Positions 11,294 to 23,026 of a stretch of DNA of 64,000 nucleotides are shown piece after piece; positions within the stretch are counted from its first letter, which is position 1; every line of letters starts with the position of its first letter. The stretch spans positions 40,956,050 through 41,020,049 of the forward strand of contig NC_061121.1 in assembly GCF_002878395.1 (NCBI RefSeq). Reading direction: 5' to 3'. The position numbers and the translations under genes were made by a program. The notes under the pieces were generated by a model. That model saw only the letters and a program-made list of their open reading frames with translations, did no database searches and was not told the origin of the DNA. Source of the stretch: Capsicum annuum (taxonomy: Eukaryota > Streptophyta > Magnoliopsida > Solanales > Solanaceae).

Positions 11294-13510
11294 TATTATC
11301 TACCCCTTGGGATCATCCACCCCCTAATAATGGGTTGGAACTTGATGAAGCTTTAAAAGTATGGAATAAAGAATGTAACCTCGCATTGAACATTTTTCCT
11401 CAACAAAATATACAAAGGTATAAAAAGAGCTTCATGATAACCCCTAGTGAATCGTATGAGAACGAACCTGAGATAATAAGAATTGACATAGAGATGACCT
11501 TGCACATGAGTTCTAGGGATCATAATCATCACAACATAAGGCATGGGTGTATTTGGTGATCCTAGGTGTTGACTTGAATTTATACTCGACATGAAATAAG
11601 GTTTCACAAGAGATAGAAATAGAAGCATTCTCTACCTTACAAAATACAATAAATGGACCGTAAACTTAGAGACACTATACATCTATTCCCTAAACAATAA
11701 ATAACATACTTCATCATTTCCAACTTACAATTCTCCCACAACACTTCTAACTATAAGAGTTTGAGTCCCGTTGTATAGTAAATCCATGTTGAAGCCTAAC
11801 CCAGAGCTAAAAGGTGCTAACTTAAGCTATGAGACCCTGTATTCTAATTTTCATTAAGAATATCACCTTACCTCATCACTATAATCTAACAACCTCAGGT
11901 CTTGATTCAAGGAGTACTAACCACATAAAACATTGGTTTGTGTTTTCATCAATCACAAAATTCAAGCCTATCATTACTGCAACCACTTCATGGATCTCCT
12001 CACTAAGATCAGCAAATTCAGTCACTCTCACAAAGATTTTCACCACATATCTCCTTCCTAACTATTTCATATAACAAAAGTTCATCTCCTTCTTTCCCCC
12101 TTCACCTAGAACCTTAGCTTAAGTAGTCTCATAAAAAATTTAACATAATAAGAAACATCTACTCCCATATCTAAGACATTACTACGCTTCCATAACCATC
12201 ATCATACTAACATACAGAGGGTCATTGAGGGACTGAGCATAAACATCATGAAAGGAAGTAACATTATTCGATTATAACATATACCTATTGCACTACTCAA
12301 GGTGAGGCATAAAAAGCTATATGTGATACAGTAGGCATGAAGTACTTCATACATTAGATGTCTAGATTATACATAGAAAATCATTCGGGTATAAACATAG
12401 TACAACATGAGTTCGTAGGACTGAGCTTATGGTGAGAAACATGATCGCATATATCATAAGTTGTATAACATAAGTACAAAATGAATGAAGTTAACGATTG
12501 AGACAAGGACTGATACTTGAAGCTACTTTTTCTCATTTTCAGAGCTGAGATAGTGATGAGTTTGCATAAACTTTATCTCTTTTGGCTAAACTTGACATTA
12601 AATTGAATTGGTAACATATGGAAAGAATAGTTCCTTAGACCTAGACATGATATGAGACATACATTTATGGATCATGAACATCATAACATAGGGCTTGAAT
12701 ACTTGAAAGATTGGGTTATTGAGACATTATTGCTTCTAGTTTGGAGGTCGGATCATGGGCATAAGTTTCATAGATAATTCGAGCCATAGGCATAGGCATG
12801 AATGACATATATAAGGCATTGATAGAATGACCTCTTAACTTGAAGTAGGAGGATTTTGCTTGAACAAGAATAGATTTATCATGAATCTTCCCTGAAATTT
12901 GCCACCATGAGAAAATTCAGGATTAACCTTAATTCACCATCTTCCCCTTAGACCAAAGTCACAATCCTAGACTTGAGGAAACAGCTTCTTATTAAATCTA
13001 CAAGAATAAAACTCAACACAATAGGGTATCACCATACACCTAGATGCTAAACTCCCCCCGATAAACTATACACTAAAGGCCTTGATTTTCGGGAATGCTA
13101 ATCTTAACTTTTTCTAGCCTCTATAGCCATCACCCTACAACTCACACTCTCATGAGCATATATATTCACAATCCTTATCACATAATGATTCATTCTCCAC
13201 TACTTAACATACTAACATTAGACCTTTAATCACATAACTTTAAACTTAAAAAATTTGTAAGACTATACCAAATGTGCATATTGCCTACCTATATTTCCCT
13301 AATTCAACTCTAAAGAACACTGTAAAACAACTCCATAAACTTCTCAATACTACAAAATTCAAGAACATGAACTAGGTACACATGACACTTATACACATAA
13401 AGCCTTATCTAATAATATGCTACCTGGGGGTTCAACTTATTCTTATATACTCACACTCTTATACACTTAATGACTCAACCATAATTCATCATTTTAACAC
13501 TCGTCTAACG

Positions 13511-13552
<42 letters not shown>

Positions 13553-14898
13553 ACAATTATCCACTCCTTTTTCCAAAAGTTGCCAATCTAGACTATTGTA
13601 CTCATCAATTTAAGCCTACTACTTACTCCTATAAAACATGTATCATTAATCTTAAGCTACTATTCTTACCATGATCTATATCCAAAGTTCAAGTCTATAG
13701 TCTAGCATCAATCATGTACCACCGATGAAGCATGCCACATATTTTACTGGTCCATCAAGTAGGGAAATTTACCCAAAATTCTTCATTTCACCTAATTACA
13801 ACCCACAAGTTCATTCTCTCTATGACATTACTACCATACCGTATAATCTACCACACACCTTCTCACATGCAGTACTAATTTACAACTACTATAGAAAATA
13901 AAATCAAGGGGGTAAAGTCGCATAATAAGGATAGTTGATTTTAATTGTACAATACAACCCATTATGATCTATTAGCATATTCTACCTTCTCACATCATAT
14001 TTACTTACCTATGCATACATCCCAACTACCTTCAATTTCCATAAACACCAATCAGTCTCTACCCCATAACTTATTGACTAATCTACCCATTTTCGTTTAC
14101 CACCTATAAATGATTTCTACAACCACCATAACTATCTACTCTGGGCTTCTTCTCTATTTTAAATAAATAGCAATCATAACCAATAACTTCCTCCATAGAC
14201 TACCGTACAATTTATAAATCTTGCTACAATATTAGTCAATCCCCATAAAAGAGCAAATCGTTCCTCAACGGTTATACAACAAAAACTAACTTCTTTACAC
14301 AAAAGTCATCCTCACTCTGACTTCTAACATTGTGACATCATGTCACTAACTTCTGTACCATCTTATTACCAATAGGTCATGACACTTTAGCATACTAATA
14401 CTTGGGTGGAAATACTATTCTAACATTCTGATAATATCTCTACCCCTAACCATGATATCTGCAATAAGGGTTTCAAAAAAGGACTGAATACACTCCATAC
14501 CTTAGGCTCAAACACACGATTGATGTATCTAGGGGTATAAGCTTAAATTAACACACTTTAAAGCACTTATGGACTCCTCTCAAGTCCTTGTGAAACTGCA
14601 TAACCTCTTTGAGGACTAAATTCGAAAGGACCACATCACTTAGACACTAAGCTTTTGCACTTGTATCGTTTCGACAAGGAGACATGGCCAATAGAATTAG
14701 AACAAGGAATGAATTTGGATAACTTTCATAAGGATGGTATAGTAGCACAGATAGAGTATGAAAGAATAGGAACCATCCCCTCAATGCCTCGTATCTTTCT
14801 TCTTATAAGTGTGGCACGCTACACACCCATAAAAAGAACTCTACTACATGACTTTGTAGATACCCTAGGACCATGAACCATGCTCTAATACCAAGATT
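11294..14898 (-). other. LARD-like internal region, no recognisable gene
   Basis: This is 3.6 kb of AT-rich DNA without gag, protease, RT or integrase motifs in any frame I could read. A (TA)n microsatellite lies at about 13515-13549. Short open frames (for example 14655-14876) show no known domain. The absence of coding capacity with intact LTRs, primer site and purine run fits a large retrotransposon derivative mobilised in trans. Confidence 0.7.
14876..14893 (-). promoter_or_regulatory. Primer binding site, initiator tRNA-Met type
   Basis: The minus strand reads TGGTATTAGAGCATGG immediately inside the right LTR, differing by one base in the first twelve from the usual plant tRNA-iMet primer site TGGTATCAGAGC. 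It fixes the element's orientation as minus and identifies 14899-17000 as the 5' LTR. Confidence 0.75.
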
Positions 14899-17000
14899 TT
14901 CACGACCCAAGTTGAGGCCCTGGCCGCAATGGGCATCCCAAACCATAAAGGCTTGAAAGACCCCTTAGCATGTAATCATAAGTATAGCTCATACGTTATA
15001 AAAGTGCAGAAGATAAACTTAAAATATGGTAGTCCTAAAAGCAAACTTATAACTTTATATAAAATGGGGAAACCCAAATCCAATCCAAATCATCTACGAA
15101 GCCTCTACTGAGTTGAACATACTAGTTTGTCTAAAAATAAGGACAAGGCCTCCTGCTAGACCATAAAATAATTGAAAATTAAAACATATGTAGGATCTTT
15201 TTTGAAGAAAGGGAGGCTCACCAACTTTGAACTCTTAGAATAATCTATTGGTTTGCAGGACCACGGGACTAGGCCTCAGAACCTAAAATATAGGGGGTCA
15301 ATAATCGAGAGTACTGGTACGTAGAACAATCTAAAAATAACATATATTTTATACAACATAAGTGAGAGCATTTCATAAATCAAATTTCCTTGTATGACTC
15401 AATTCTTTGTTTTACTTCTGAGATAGATGGTACACCCTATATTTCTATAATCCTGTGGGCTGTATGAAATCTGTCCTTGACTCATCTACTAAGCCCCCAA
15501 TCCAAGTTTGCCGCAAGGAGTGGAGTTTTCATAAATTGGTAATATCCCCATATGAGTATACCGCAGAAATCCCTCCTATGTGAGATGTCCTAATTATCCT
15601 CCCATGTAGGATAACATATTATAAGCCCTGCATCGACAAAACATGGTTTCCAACAATGAGCCCTTTCACTCAAAGGCTTTCTTCAGGTAACCAACTAACT
15701 CTCTTTAAGCCCAATTTTAGTCCTTTAGAATCATGCTTCATGGTCAAAATATTTAGTGTTGATTCTGTTAAGGGCATATCATAACAGGGTATCCACATAC
15801 CCAAACTTGCAAGTCATTCATATTTTATCATATCATATCCATAGCCCTTTTTATTCAAAAACAAATTAATGAACATAAAAAAGGATTCATCAAATCACAT
15901 AAGAGTTCTCATTTCAAAAGCATATGAAACTTGTACAAGCATACTCTCTTTTCAAGACTTTAATACGTGAGGTCAATTTCATCGTTAATCACATGTAGTT
16001 TCTTTATTAGGAAACCGTAGCATTTAGAATAGAAATCGCCTCTTTGAAAAACACCTGAAACAACCATCCATAAGAAGTAAAGAGGCATTCAAACTAAAGA
16101 TCTGTCATTATTCATAAACTAGCCCCACCAACATTGGTTATACATAAATCTCATGATAAAAAAGTGGCTCTTATTTCATGCTCTCAAAACAATTCACAAT
16201 TCATGCCATGCAAAATCTATAAATTTTATCATGGGGAAAGGAATTTCACAAGTCACATTCGTAAATCACTTTTCAAATTCTAATCGCATATGCACAAGAT
16301 TATAAATCAAGTTTATGGAAATACCCCATGAAAAATACGTACTTTCATTGAATTGGATTCACGATGCATGTTCTTAAAATAATTTCCAAAAACCCATTTC
16401 ATATACATACATATATATAACTTTAAAGCTTATCATAATAGTAATATGCCTATGAGATTTAGGATATCCCTACATACCTTGAATTAGTGAAAATGTTGGG
16501 AAACTTTGACCATTGAGGCTTAATCTCTCAAACCCTAGTTAGTTTTACCCTTTTTTCCTTAAGAAAGATGAATTAGGGATTTTGAGAGTGTTAATATGCA
16601 TTTAAGGACCTTAATTTCGTCTATAAGTGATTAGGGATTGTTAAGGGATGTGAAAAGATCTTAACGCCCCTAAAATAATACAAAATGGAGCACTTATACG
16701 GTTATGCTATTTCCATGCGGTGCACAATAGTAACACATGCCAAGGTGTGCGATCCACGCCCATTGCGTAGCCCCAAGTGGGCGACGCATGCCAATTGCCT
16801 AGCAATTCCAGTGGCTGTTGGTGATGGACATGTGATGCACGACCATTTCATGGGGTCTTTCTTATGACACACACTCAATTACAAGGTCCTAGAACACCCC
16901 CAACTGCTCCCATAATGTCTAAACATGGCCTACCATATATACGAAGGTCCTAAAGGTCATTTTAGAGAGCATTATTTGAGAATTAAGGCATGAGGTATCA
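14899..17000 (-). repeat. LARD-like element, right (5') LTR
   Basis: Second LTR copy, diverged by numerous substitutions and small indels from 9180-11293. Its outer edge (GGTATCA at 16994-17000) abuts resumed Copia-1 coding sequence, and its inner edge abuts the primer site. Confidence 0.9.
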
Positions 17001-17642
17001 CATACACCAATGAATCCAAAGGAGAAATTAAGCAAAGAGGATGAAACTAATAAAGTTTATAAAGGAAATTTTAGAATCTTACTGAGATGCTTTATGTATC
17101 TGAATGCTACAAGGCCATCTATTCTATTTGTTATAAGTCTCTTATCTAGGTTTATCCATTGTGCTATTGAAATGCATTTGTAAGAAGCAAAAGGAATTAT
17201 TAGATAAATCAAAGGTACTGTTGAATATGGTGTCAAATTTATAAAGTGTGAGAATTTCAAGTTGTATGGATATGGTGTCAAATTTATAAAGTGTGAGAAT
17301 TTCAAGTTGTATGGATTCTCAGATAGTGATTTGGCTGGATCCATTGACGACGTGAAAAGTACATTAGGAAATTTTTTTAGTCTGAGTCAGGAATTTTCTC
17401 TTGGTGTTCCAAGATGTAGGAAACTATGCAACAATCTACGGAAAAGGCTAAATTCATTGCAGCAACAGCAGTAGTAAATCAAACCTTATGGCTGAGAAAA
17501 ATATTTTTGATTTACATATGGAACAAAATGTCAATACCATGATTCATATTGATAATAAAGCAGCAACAACTATTTCGCATAATTTGGGGTTCTATGTGAA
17601 TACTAAGCACTTGAATATTAAGCTTTTTTTCTTGGGGGATGC
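17001..17642 (+). pseudogene. Copia-1 RNase H, continuation after the LARD insertion
   Basis: Coding similarity resumes with the RT/RNase H linker ('NESKGEIKQ'), then 'IKGTVEYGVKF', 'YGFSDSDLAGSIDD', 'FIAATAVVNQTLWLRK' and 'IHIDNKAA', the copia RNase H domain including its catalytic Asp positions. Stops and frameshifts are frequent. A 45-bp in-frame tandem duplication (17226-17315) repeats 15 codons before 'FSDSD'. The fragment ends near 17642, before the expected C-terminus, against a second copia element. Confidence 0.85.
17226..17315 (+). repeat. 45-bp tandem duplication within Copia-1 RNase H
   Basis: The segment beginning 'tatggtgtcaaatttataaa' occurs at 17226 and again at 17271, identical by eye over 44-45 bases. 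Its identity inside an otherwise decayed pseudogene points to a recent local slippage event. Confidence 0.9.
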
Positions 17643-17644
17643 AA

Positions 17645-18948
17645 CCCTTTGGAATGCACATCGATCAATCATTTTCCAAATCCGAAGCCAAAGTCGAAGC
17701 CGAGCGAGCGACGATGATGACGGTGCAAGGCACCTCTTGATTCTTGCCTCACTTTCCATATTAGTGTTTTCTAAATTTTTCCCTCCATTTTCCATTCACA
17801 CTTTCCATATTGAACCCAACAATTTGAACATGTCATATCTGATTCCCAAAACACTCAGTACATTTAGCGCAGGATCTCCGCTTCACCATACGTATAAGGT
17901 GTGGATTTTTTTCTGGGAAGGGATGAACAGTTAAAGACGCTAACTGTATCTTCATTTTTCTAGAGAGAGCAATCTTTGTTGTTCAAGTTGTGAAGGGAAT
18001 CTCTATCTCGTATTTCTGGAACTTGGCTTCCTAGTTATGAAGACAATTCGACGAAGCTATGATTACACACCGACCCTTTGGAAATAGCTTCAGAAATGTC
18101 CGAAGAAATACTATGGTGAGATTATGCAGCCTCCTTTACTATCATATAGGGGCTCTCTCAACCCCTCAAGAGTTATATCTCCAGCAATGTTTTTCCACAT
18201 AAACTCGAATCCTCCATGTTGATGAGGATACATGGTTGATTTTCAAGCAGGGAAACTAAATCCCATATTATTCCTTCTCCATAAATAGGTGAATCTTGGT
18301 TTGCAAAAGATGTTGACATTTTTCATAGATGCAAGGTAAGATTTACTGCTTTCATTCTCTCCGAATTGACTGTACAGATGAGAATACAAATGGTACACGT
18401 TCCTTCTTTCAAATTGTGCATAAACATATGGCCTTAATGACATATTCAGCCACTATGTTGTTAACCGATATTTATTTTATTTCCTCGCCTTAACTTACAA
18501 TTCCTACGCCTATATATTTGGATGTCTTCTCTTTCTGAGAAAGAACACACAGAAAGAAATATTATCTCCTTCATTGGTTTTCTTTCTCAAGCACTCTATT
18601 TTTCCTCGACTTCTTTCTTTGTGAATTTCTAATCAATTCTATTTGTGCAGCACCAAACTTCTAGCCAAGAGTGCACAGGTTTGGAAGAGTTATGGAACCT
18701 TGGGCAGTAAACGGCCTTGATAATTTGAATCGGGGTCAAGCCATGAGATTTCAAGGCAGTGTCTTGCCACAACACAATTTTGAGATAACTCACTTACTTT
18801 TTTTTAATAAAATTCTAGTTTAAATTCTAGTTCAATATCAATAATATATTTTAGCTAGTTTGAAAACGATTGTATATATAATATAGTTTGAAAGCGATTG
18901 TATATATAATATTGGTAAATGTCTATTTTCTTGAACAAAACTCTTCTT
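17645..18948 (+). repeat. Probable 5' LTR and leader of a second copia element (Copia-2)
   Basis: Non-coding DNA with 'aagtcgaagccgagcgagcgacg' and 'caaggcacctcttgattcttgcc' phrases, followed by a leader and then copia gag. The position upstream of gag and the lack of coding similarity suggest an LTR plus untranslated leader. I could not find a second LTR copy or exact termini. A 28-bp unit ('tagtttgaaaacgattgtatatataata') is tandemly duplicated at about 18854-18910. Confidence 0.4.
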
Positions 18949-19536
18949 GAGATGTAAAAGTTTGTGCCGTTGGACAGAAATAACTTTAAATATTGGTTAG
19001 AAACTTCTAATTTTCTTTGAAAAATTTGAAGTTGATTATGTTTTGTTGAATGAACCTCCTAATCATGGCTCTGACATTATTATTTATATTGGTAACACTA
19101 CTACTGGTTTTAACATTGTTATTGTTGTTGATGATGATGCTACAAAGAAGTTCAGAAAGAATAGCAAAAATGTTAAGAGGACAATTGCTAAACCATATGA
19201 CTAAATTTATTTGTTTGTTACTTATAAATTCACTATGGTTACATCAGACAATTTGGAAAAAATTATGGTGCTGATGATGTAGGAAAAAAATATATGTTGT
19301 TGGACAGTGGATCAAGTTCTAGATGGTAGAAAATAAGCCAATCATGGAACAAGTTCATGAGTATGAGAGCTTAACTACTGATGTTTTCATTGAAGTGATG
19401 AAGATGTGGGAGATAGGCCAATAATTTTGCAGTAAAATTCACACCATCTTGGAGTAATTCTAATAACCAATGGACGTATAAGGAAACTGATTTGACACTC
19501 CAAGAATTGATCAGTCACATAATACAAACATCGACC
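18949..19536 (+). pseudogene. Copia-2 gag fragment
   Basis: In shifting frames it reads 'NNFKYWLETSNF', 'LNHMT', 'QTIWKKL', 'YGADDVGKKYM', 'SQSWNKFM' and 'DLTLQELISH', which line up with plant copia gag of the UBN2 type (a capsid-like protein). At least four frame breaks exist. Similarity stops at about 19536 in the middle of gag, directly followed by LINE sequence, so this element was truncated or fused by another event. Confidence 0.7.
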
Positions 19537-19539
19537 AAA

Positions 19540-19800
19540 GTTCAATTTATTTTGTGGGTGTAGAAGTAAATGCTACACTAGAGAAATCACATTTCTCAAA
19601 GGGGCAGTTACCCCTTAAAAATCTAGGAGTCTCTCTAAGCTATAAGAGGATTTCTATTGCTAAATGTGAACCCTTTCTGAATAAGGGGATGGGAAGGATC
19701 ACTCACTGGACTTCAAAATTATTTCCATATGCCGGGAGATTACAACTTATAAAGACTGTTATTTTCAATACAAACGTTTTTGGCAAACTCTCTAATAAGT
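19540..19800 (+). pseudogene. LINE (non-LTR) reverse transcriptase C-terminal fragment
   Basis: The open frame contains 'GQLPLKNLGVSLSYKRIS', 'RITHWTSKLFPYAGRL' and 'QLIKTVIFN', the highly characteristic region after the RT catalytic core in plant LINEs, just before the zinc-binding segment. Only about 85 codons are present. There is no endonuclease, no catalytic RT core and no poly(A) tail nearby. It is a fragment fused to Copia-2 gag. Confidence 0.8.
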
Positions 19801-19830
19801 ATCAATACAAAAAGAAAAAAAATAAAGAAG

Positions 19831-20352
19831 TTATCATATCTCGTCCAACCTCCTGGTAGGAAAGAGGCTCACCAATGGTAAAAGATAGACACCCTAATAA
19901 GGTGATTGACCATAGACTTGAGAGCCAGAACCTACATCATGAAACGATGTAGCACCAAATACGGTCACTATGTGGAATGTATTGGTATGTAAAATAATTT
20001 CAGAAGAATAGTACAACAAATGATTATCAATGAAATTAAAATTAAAATTTAAGTGAAGACATCTAAGGAGGAACAAGAATATAAAATTAATTTATCATAT
20101 CTTGTCTAGTCTCTAGGTAGGAAAGACGCTCACCAATGGTAGAAGATAGGCACCCTAATGAGGCGCTTGACCACAAACTTGAGAGCCAAAACCTACATCA
20201 TGAAGTGATGTAGCCAAGGACGGTCACTATGTGGAATGTATTGGTATGTAAAATCATTTTAGAAGATTAGTACAACAAGAGATTATCAATGAAATTAAAA
20301 TTCAAATTTAAGTGAAGACATCTAAGGAGGAACAAGAATATAAACTAAATTT
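19831..20352. repeat. 261-bp direct tandem duplication
   Basis: 19831-20091 and 20092-20352 share 'tatcatatct', 'ggtaggaaag', 'cgctcaccaatggtagaag', 'cctacatcatgaa', 'cggtcactatgtggaatgt' and 'atctaaggaggaacaagaat' in the same order and spacing. The copies differ at roughly one base in ten to fifteen. The content looks like decayed LTR sequence, but the parent family is not identifiable here. Confidence 0.9.
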
Positions 20353-22295
20353 ATAATTGACCAAGTAAGGTAAATATAATTCCTTCGATTATTTGTGGAA
20401 GAAAGTAGTGAACCAACATAAACCACCATGTGATCGCATGGAGTGTGATCTCAACCCAATTAACTAAGCCATCCCATTCCTTTCTAGGCACAGGTCATGA
20501 CATGACATGACATGATTTTCTAGCAAGTACCGATAGTTATCCCCTTTTCGAGATACATGAACAAAGAGTCATCCAACTTGCGGAATAATCTCTATCCCAT
20601 GTCGGCAAACATAATTTCAAGCATTTTCCGTTTAAACCAATGCCTTCTCGATTAGCCAACTAACTCCCTTATTCTTATAACATTATCTTATTTATTTATG
20701 TTCAAAGTGTTAGACATGTTAGGCTCATACAGAATGAGTCAAGCTCGTGGATTAGCATTTCTAGGCTCATGTACATTATTTAGCCTTTTTGGGCTTATGG
20801 TGGGAATTCAACCACTTTGGGCTAATATGATTTTTATTTGATATCAATTCATGACATCCTGGACAGTAAAACAAATATTTTTTTAAGGATTCATGAACAT
20901 AACTTCCATAACTCTTGAGAGATTATGTTTAGGAGTTAATTGGAAAGGAAGCAATTATACATTGTGAAACAGTTGGGATAAACAAAGTCTGTATAGAAAA
21001 AAACTCTTAAATAGTGATTAAGATCCTAACTAAAATATGGAAAATTCTATGAAGCATTGCTGTAATTATTAAGGATACTAGTATATGTGCCTGCACTATG
21101 CGCGGACAATATTAAAAAATTATAATATTCTTTATTTGATCATATTGAATTCCTATTATTTTTAGTTCAGAGATCACAACTTATCTTTAGTATAACAATA
21201 TAACCTTTGCACTCAAATTCAACATAACTTGTCATCTTCTTTTTTAAGATTATCTATTTATTTTAGAATATGTAGTTACTTTAATTAAGTAATTTCGAAT
21301 GTTTTGTATTTTATAGTAGGAAAACAAAATATAATACATTGTCAATATTCTGAAACTACATAAAAATATGAATAGAAGATAGTTTTCAAATTTATACATA
21401 GACTGACAACTAATAAGTAAAATTTTATATTGTAATATTAAGCCTATTAGAAAAGACATAATATCTATTTTATGTTTGACAACGTATTCCATTACACAAA
21501 GTTTGGTTGGTTTATTTTTAAAAATCCCCTCATAAAAGGCTTTTCATACTTATCCAATGTTCAATGATCTTAAATCTTTTTATTTTCAAAAATCAACTAT
21601 CAAAAATATATAGTGATGTTATGTATGTATGAAGGAAACAAAGGACGTCAATAAACAAATACATAACTATCTCTTTCAGACGAAAGTCTTTTCTAAACAT
21701 ATTCATTCTCCTAACTATATAAAGTATGTTTTTATAACTTGCTTTTAGTTACAGTTATTAAAGTAGTTTGGGAAAATAGTCAAATGGACAACCCAAGTTG
21801 TTCATCAATTCTGTTGATCCTATTTGACTGCCCAAGTATATAATTCCGTTCACCCAAAATATCTCGTAGTCACAACTGATCATAGAATCATTGTTTGGTA
21901 AAAAGCGCCATTTTATGGAGTCACCATTTTAGGCGAAAATCTTATTCACCTAAATTAATAGAGTAATAAAGAGTTAATTTGAGATTAAAAAATTCTAGTG
22001 TTGATGCTCCTTTCTCCAATATGCTCTTCTTCACAACTATCCCCTTACAAAAAAAAAAAATTCATTATTACAATTTGATGGAAAAAATTGTAAATATTAT
22101 ATGGAGAAAACTGTGTATGTCCTGATATAATATATTTTATGCTGCATAAGCTAAATAATGATAATTATAAGATTAAAATGTCACAATTGCAAGATTGATG
22201 GCAAGAGATCATTATAATATAGGGCAAAATAGTTGTGGTTCATATCTAACAATATCTGTCGCTAGTTAAGATGGTCAAGCTACATTACAAAATAA
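20353..22295. other. Unassigned AT-rich DNA
   Basis: No coding domain seen. It includes a short 'atgac' repeat (about 20496-20512), a possible Helitron-type terminus near 21078 and generic AT-rich sequence up to the inverted repeat at 22308. Confidence 0.4.
21077..21104 (-). mobile_element. Possible Helitron-like 3' terminus
   Basis: The minus strand reads an imperfect GC-rich stem (CCGCGCATAGTGCAGGC) followed about six bases later by CTAGT, the form of a plant Helitron 3' end (hairpin, spacer, CTRRT). The stem is degenerate, and no 5' TC end or helicase was found, so only the terminus is proposed. Confidence 0.25.
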
Positions 22296-22307
22296 TAGTT
22301 TTTTTTT

Positions 22308-22625
22308 AAAAAGACTCAAATATGTCACTGAACTATTAAAAATGACTCATTTATGTGATTAGTTAAAAGTCTGGCTTATTCATTCACCGCCGTTAAAAAA
22401 CCAGCTCATCCATGCTATTACTTTTGAATAGTGGGTTTTCAAAAATTACTTTGCCACGTGGCCTCTTATTAGAGGTTCACGTCATTAAATTGGACTCACT
22501 AAAGACTTGATCCATTAAAAAGAACCCACCCACACCCGACCTATTACCTTTACCCACTTTCAGATTTTTCTCTCCCACACAAGGATATCATTTTTGTATA
22601 TCATCTTCTTTCATTACCAAGTAAT
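22308..22625 (+). repeat. Left terminal inverted repeat enclosing the pararetrovirus
   Basis: It is the inverted counterpart of 32015-32346, roughly 80% similar by eye, sharing 'tcaaatatgtca', 'agctcatccatgc', 'ccacgtggcctcttattagag' and 'gatttttctctc'. Long inverted ends with a longish target duplication fit a Mutator-like element or a MITE derived from one. It is preceded by TAGTTTTTTTTT (22296-22307), the same 12 bases that follow the right copy. Confidence 0.8.
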
Positions 22626-22933
22626 AAGTTGCTTTATTTGTCTAACCTCATGTTGCAAAAATAATTACAGGTTTCCATTTACAATTATTTAGGCAGAAAC
22701 AAAACTGACTTGCTGCTTATTTACAATGATTTATAAGCTGTACAAAATAAATTTCTTCAGTTCTTCAAAATTGAATTGCCTCGAGAAGAATTCAACGACA
22801 AAGCCACATGTCTCCCTAGAAAAAATATGATGAAATGATAGTTAGAAGTTGGATAAATACTAAAGTATAATAAAACATTGTCGCGATGAGATTCTCAACA
22901 TACGATACAATGGGTTTTCCATAAGTGTGTTCC
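22626..22933. other. Unique spacer between left inverted repeat and viral DNA
   Basis: Presumed interior of the inverted-repeat element. No coding frame is seen. The viral junction is at 22933/22934. Confidence 0.5.
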
Positions 22934-23026
22934 TTGGAGGGGGGTGCGCGGATAAAGTAGATAAGTAGATTAAATAGATTTATGTAGGTTTGTAATGAAT
23001 CTATTTTTATTAGTGCGTGATATTTT
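22934..23026 (-). repeat. 93-bp direct repeat, copy at viral end
   Basis: Identical by eye to 24170-24262. It contains a C-rich/G-rich edge (ggaggggggtgcgcgg) and, on the viral strand, an AATAAAAATAG string. The copy at 24170 sits 1-2 bases upstream of the primer binding site, while this copy ends instead at host DNA. Confidence 0.95.

Larger units (their letters stand above)
9180..17000 (-). mobile_element. LARD-like non-autonomous LTR element nested in Copia-1
   Basis: Two direct copies of about 2.1 kb (9180-11293 and 14899-17000) enclose 3.6 kb with no gag or pol similarity that I can recognise. On the minus strand the LTRs run TGA...TGACA. A tRNA-Met-type primer site lies just inside the right (5') LTR, so the element is minus-strand. 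It splits Copia-1: the frame leaving at 9179 ('DMDT') resumes at 17001 ('NESKGE...'). Flanking pentamers are GACAC (9175-9179) and CATAC (17001-17005), only 3 of 5 identical, so the target duplication is decayed or a few bases were lost. The LTRs differ by many substitutions and small indels, pointing to an old insertion. Confidence 0.85.

Noticed and set aside
11218..11559. 113-codon open frame crossing the inner edge of the left LARD LTR
   Set aside because: It is not conserved in the other LTR copy, has no known domain and spans a structural boundary; chance frame.
14655..14876. 73-codon frame near the LARD primer site
   Set aside because: No retroelement motif; it lies in the 5' leader of a minus-strand element and on the opposite strand.
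17488..17934. 148-codon open frame as a single gene
   Set aside because: Only the first about 50 codons are copia RNase H; the rest is LTR-like sequence of a second element, so it is a fusion frame.
18038..18240. Possible plant gene exon after 'MKTIRRSYDYTPTLW'
   Set aside because: The frame stops quickly and similarity to any plant protein family could not be sustained; more likely LTR or leader of Copia-2.
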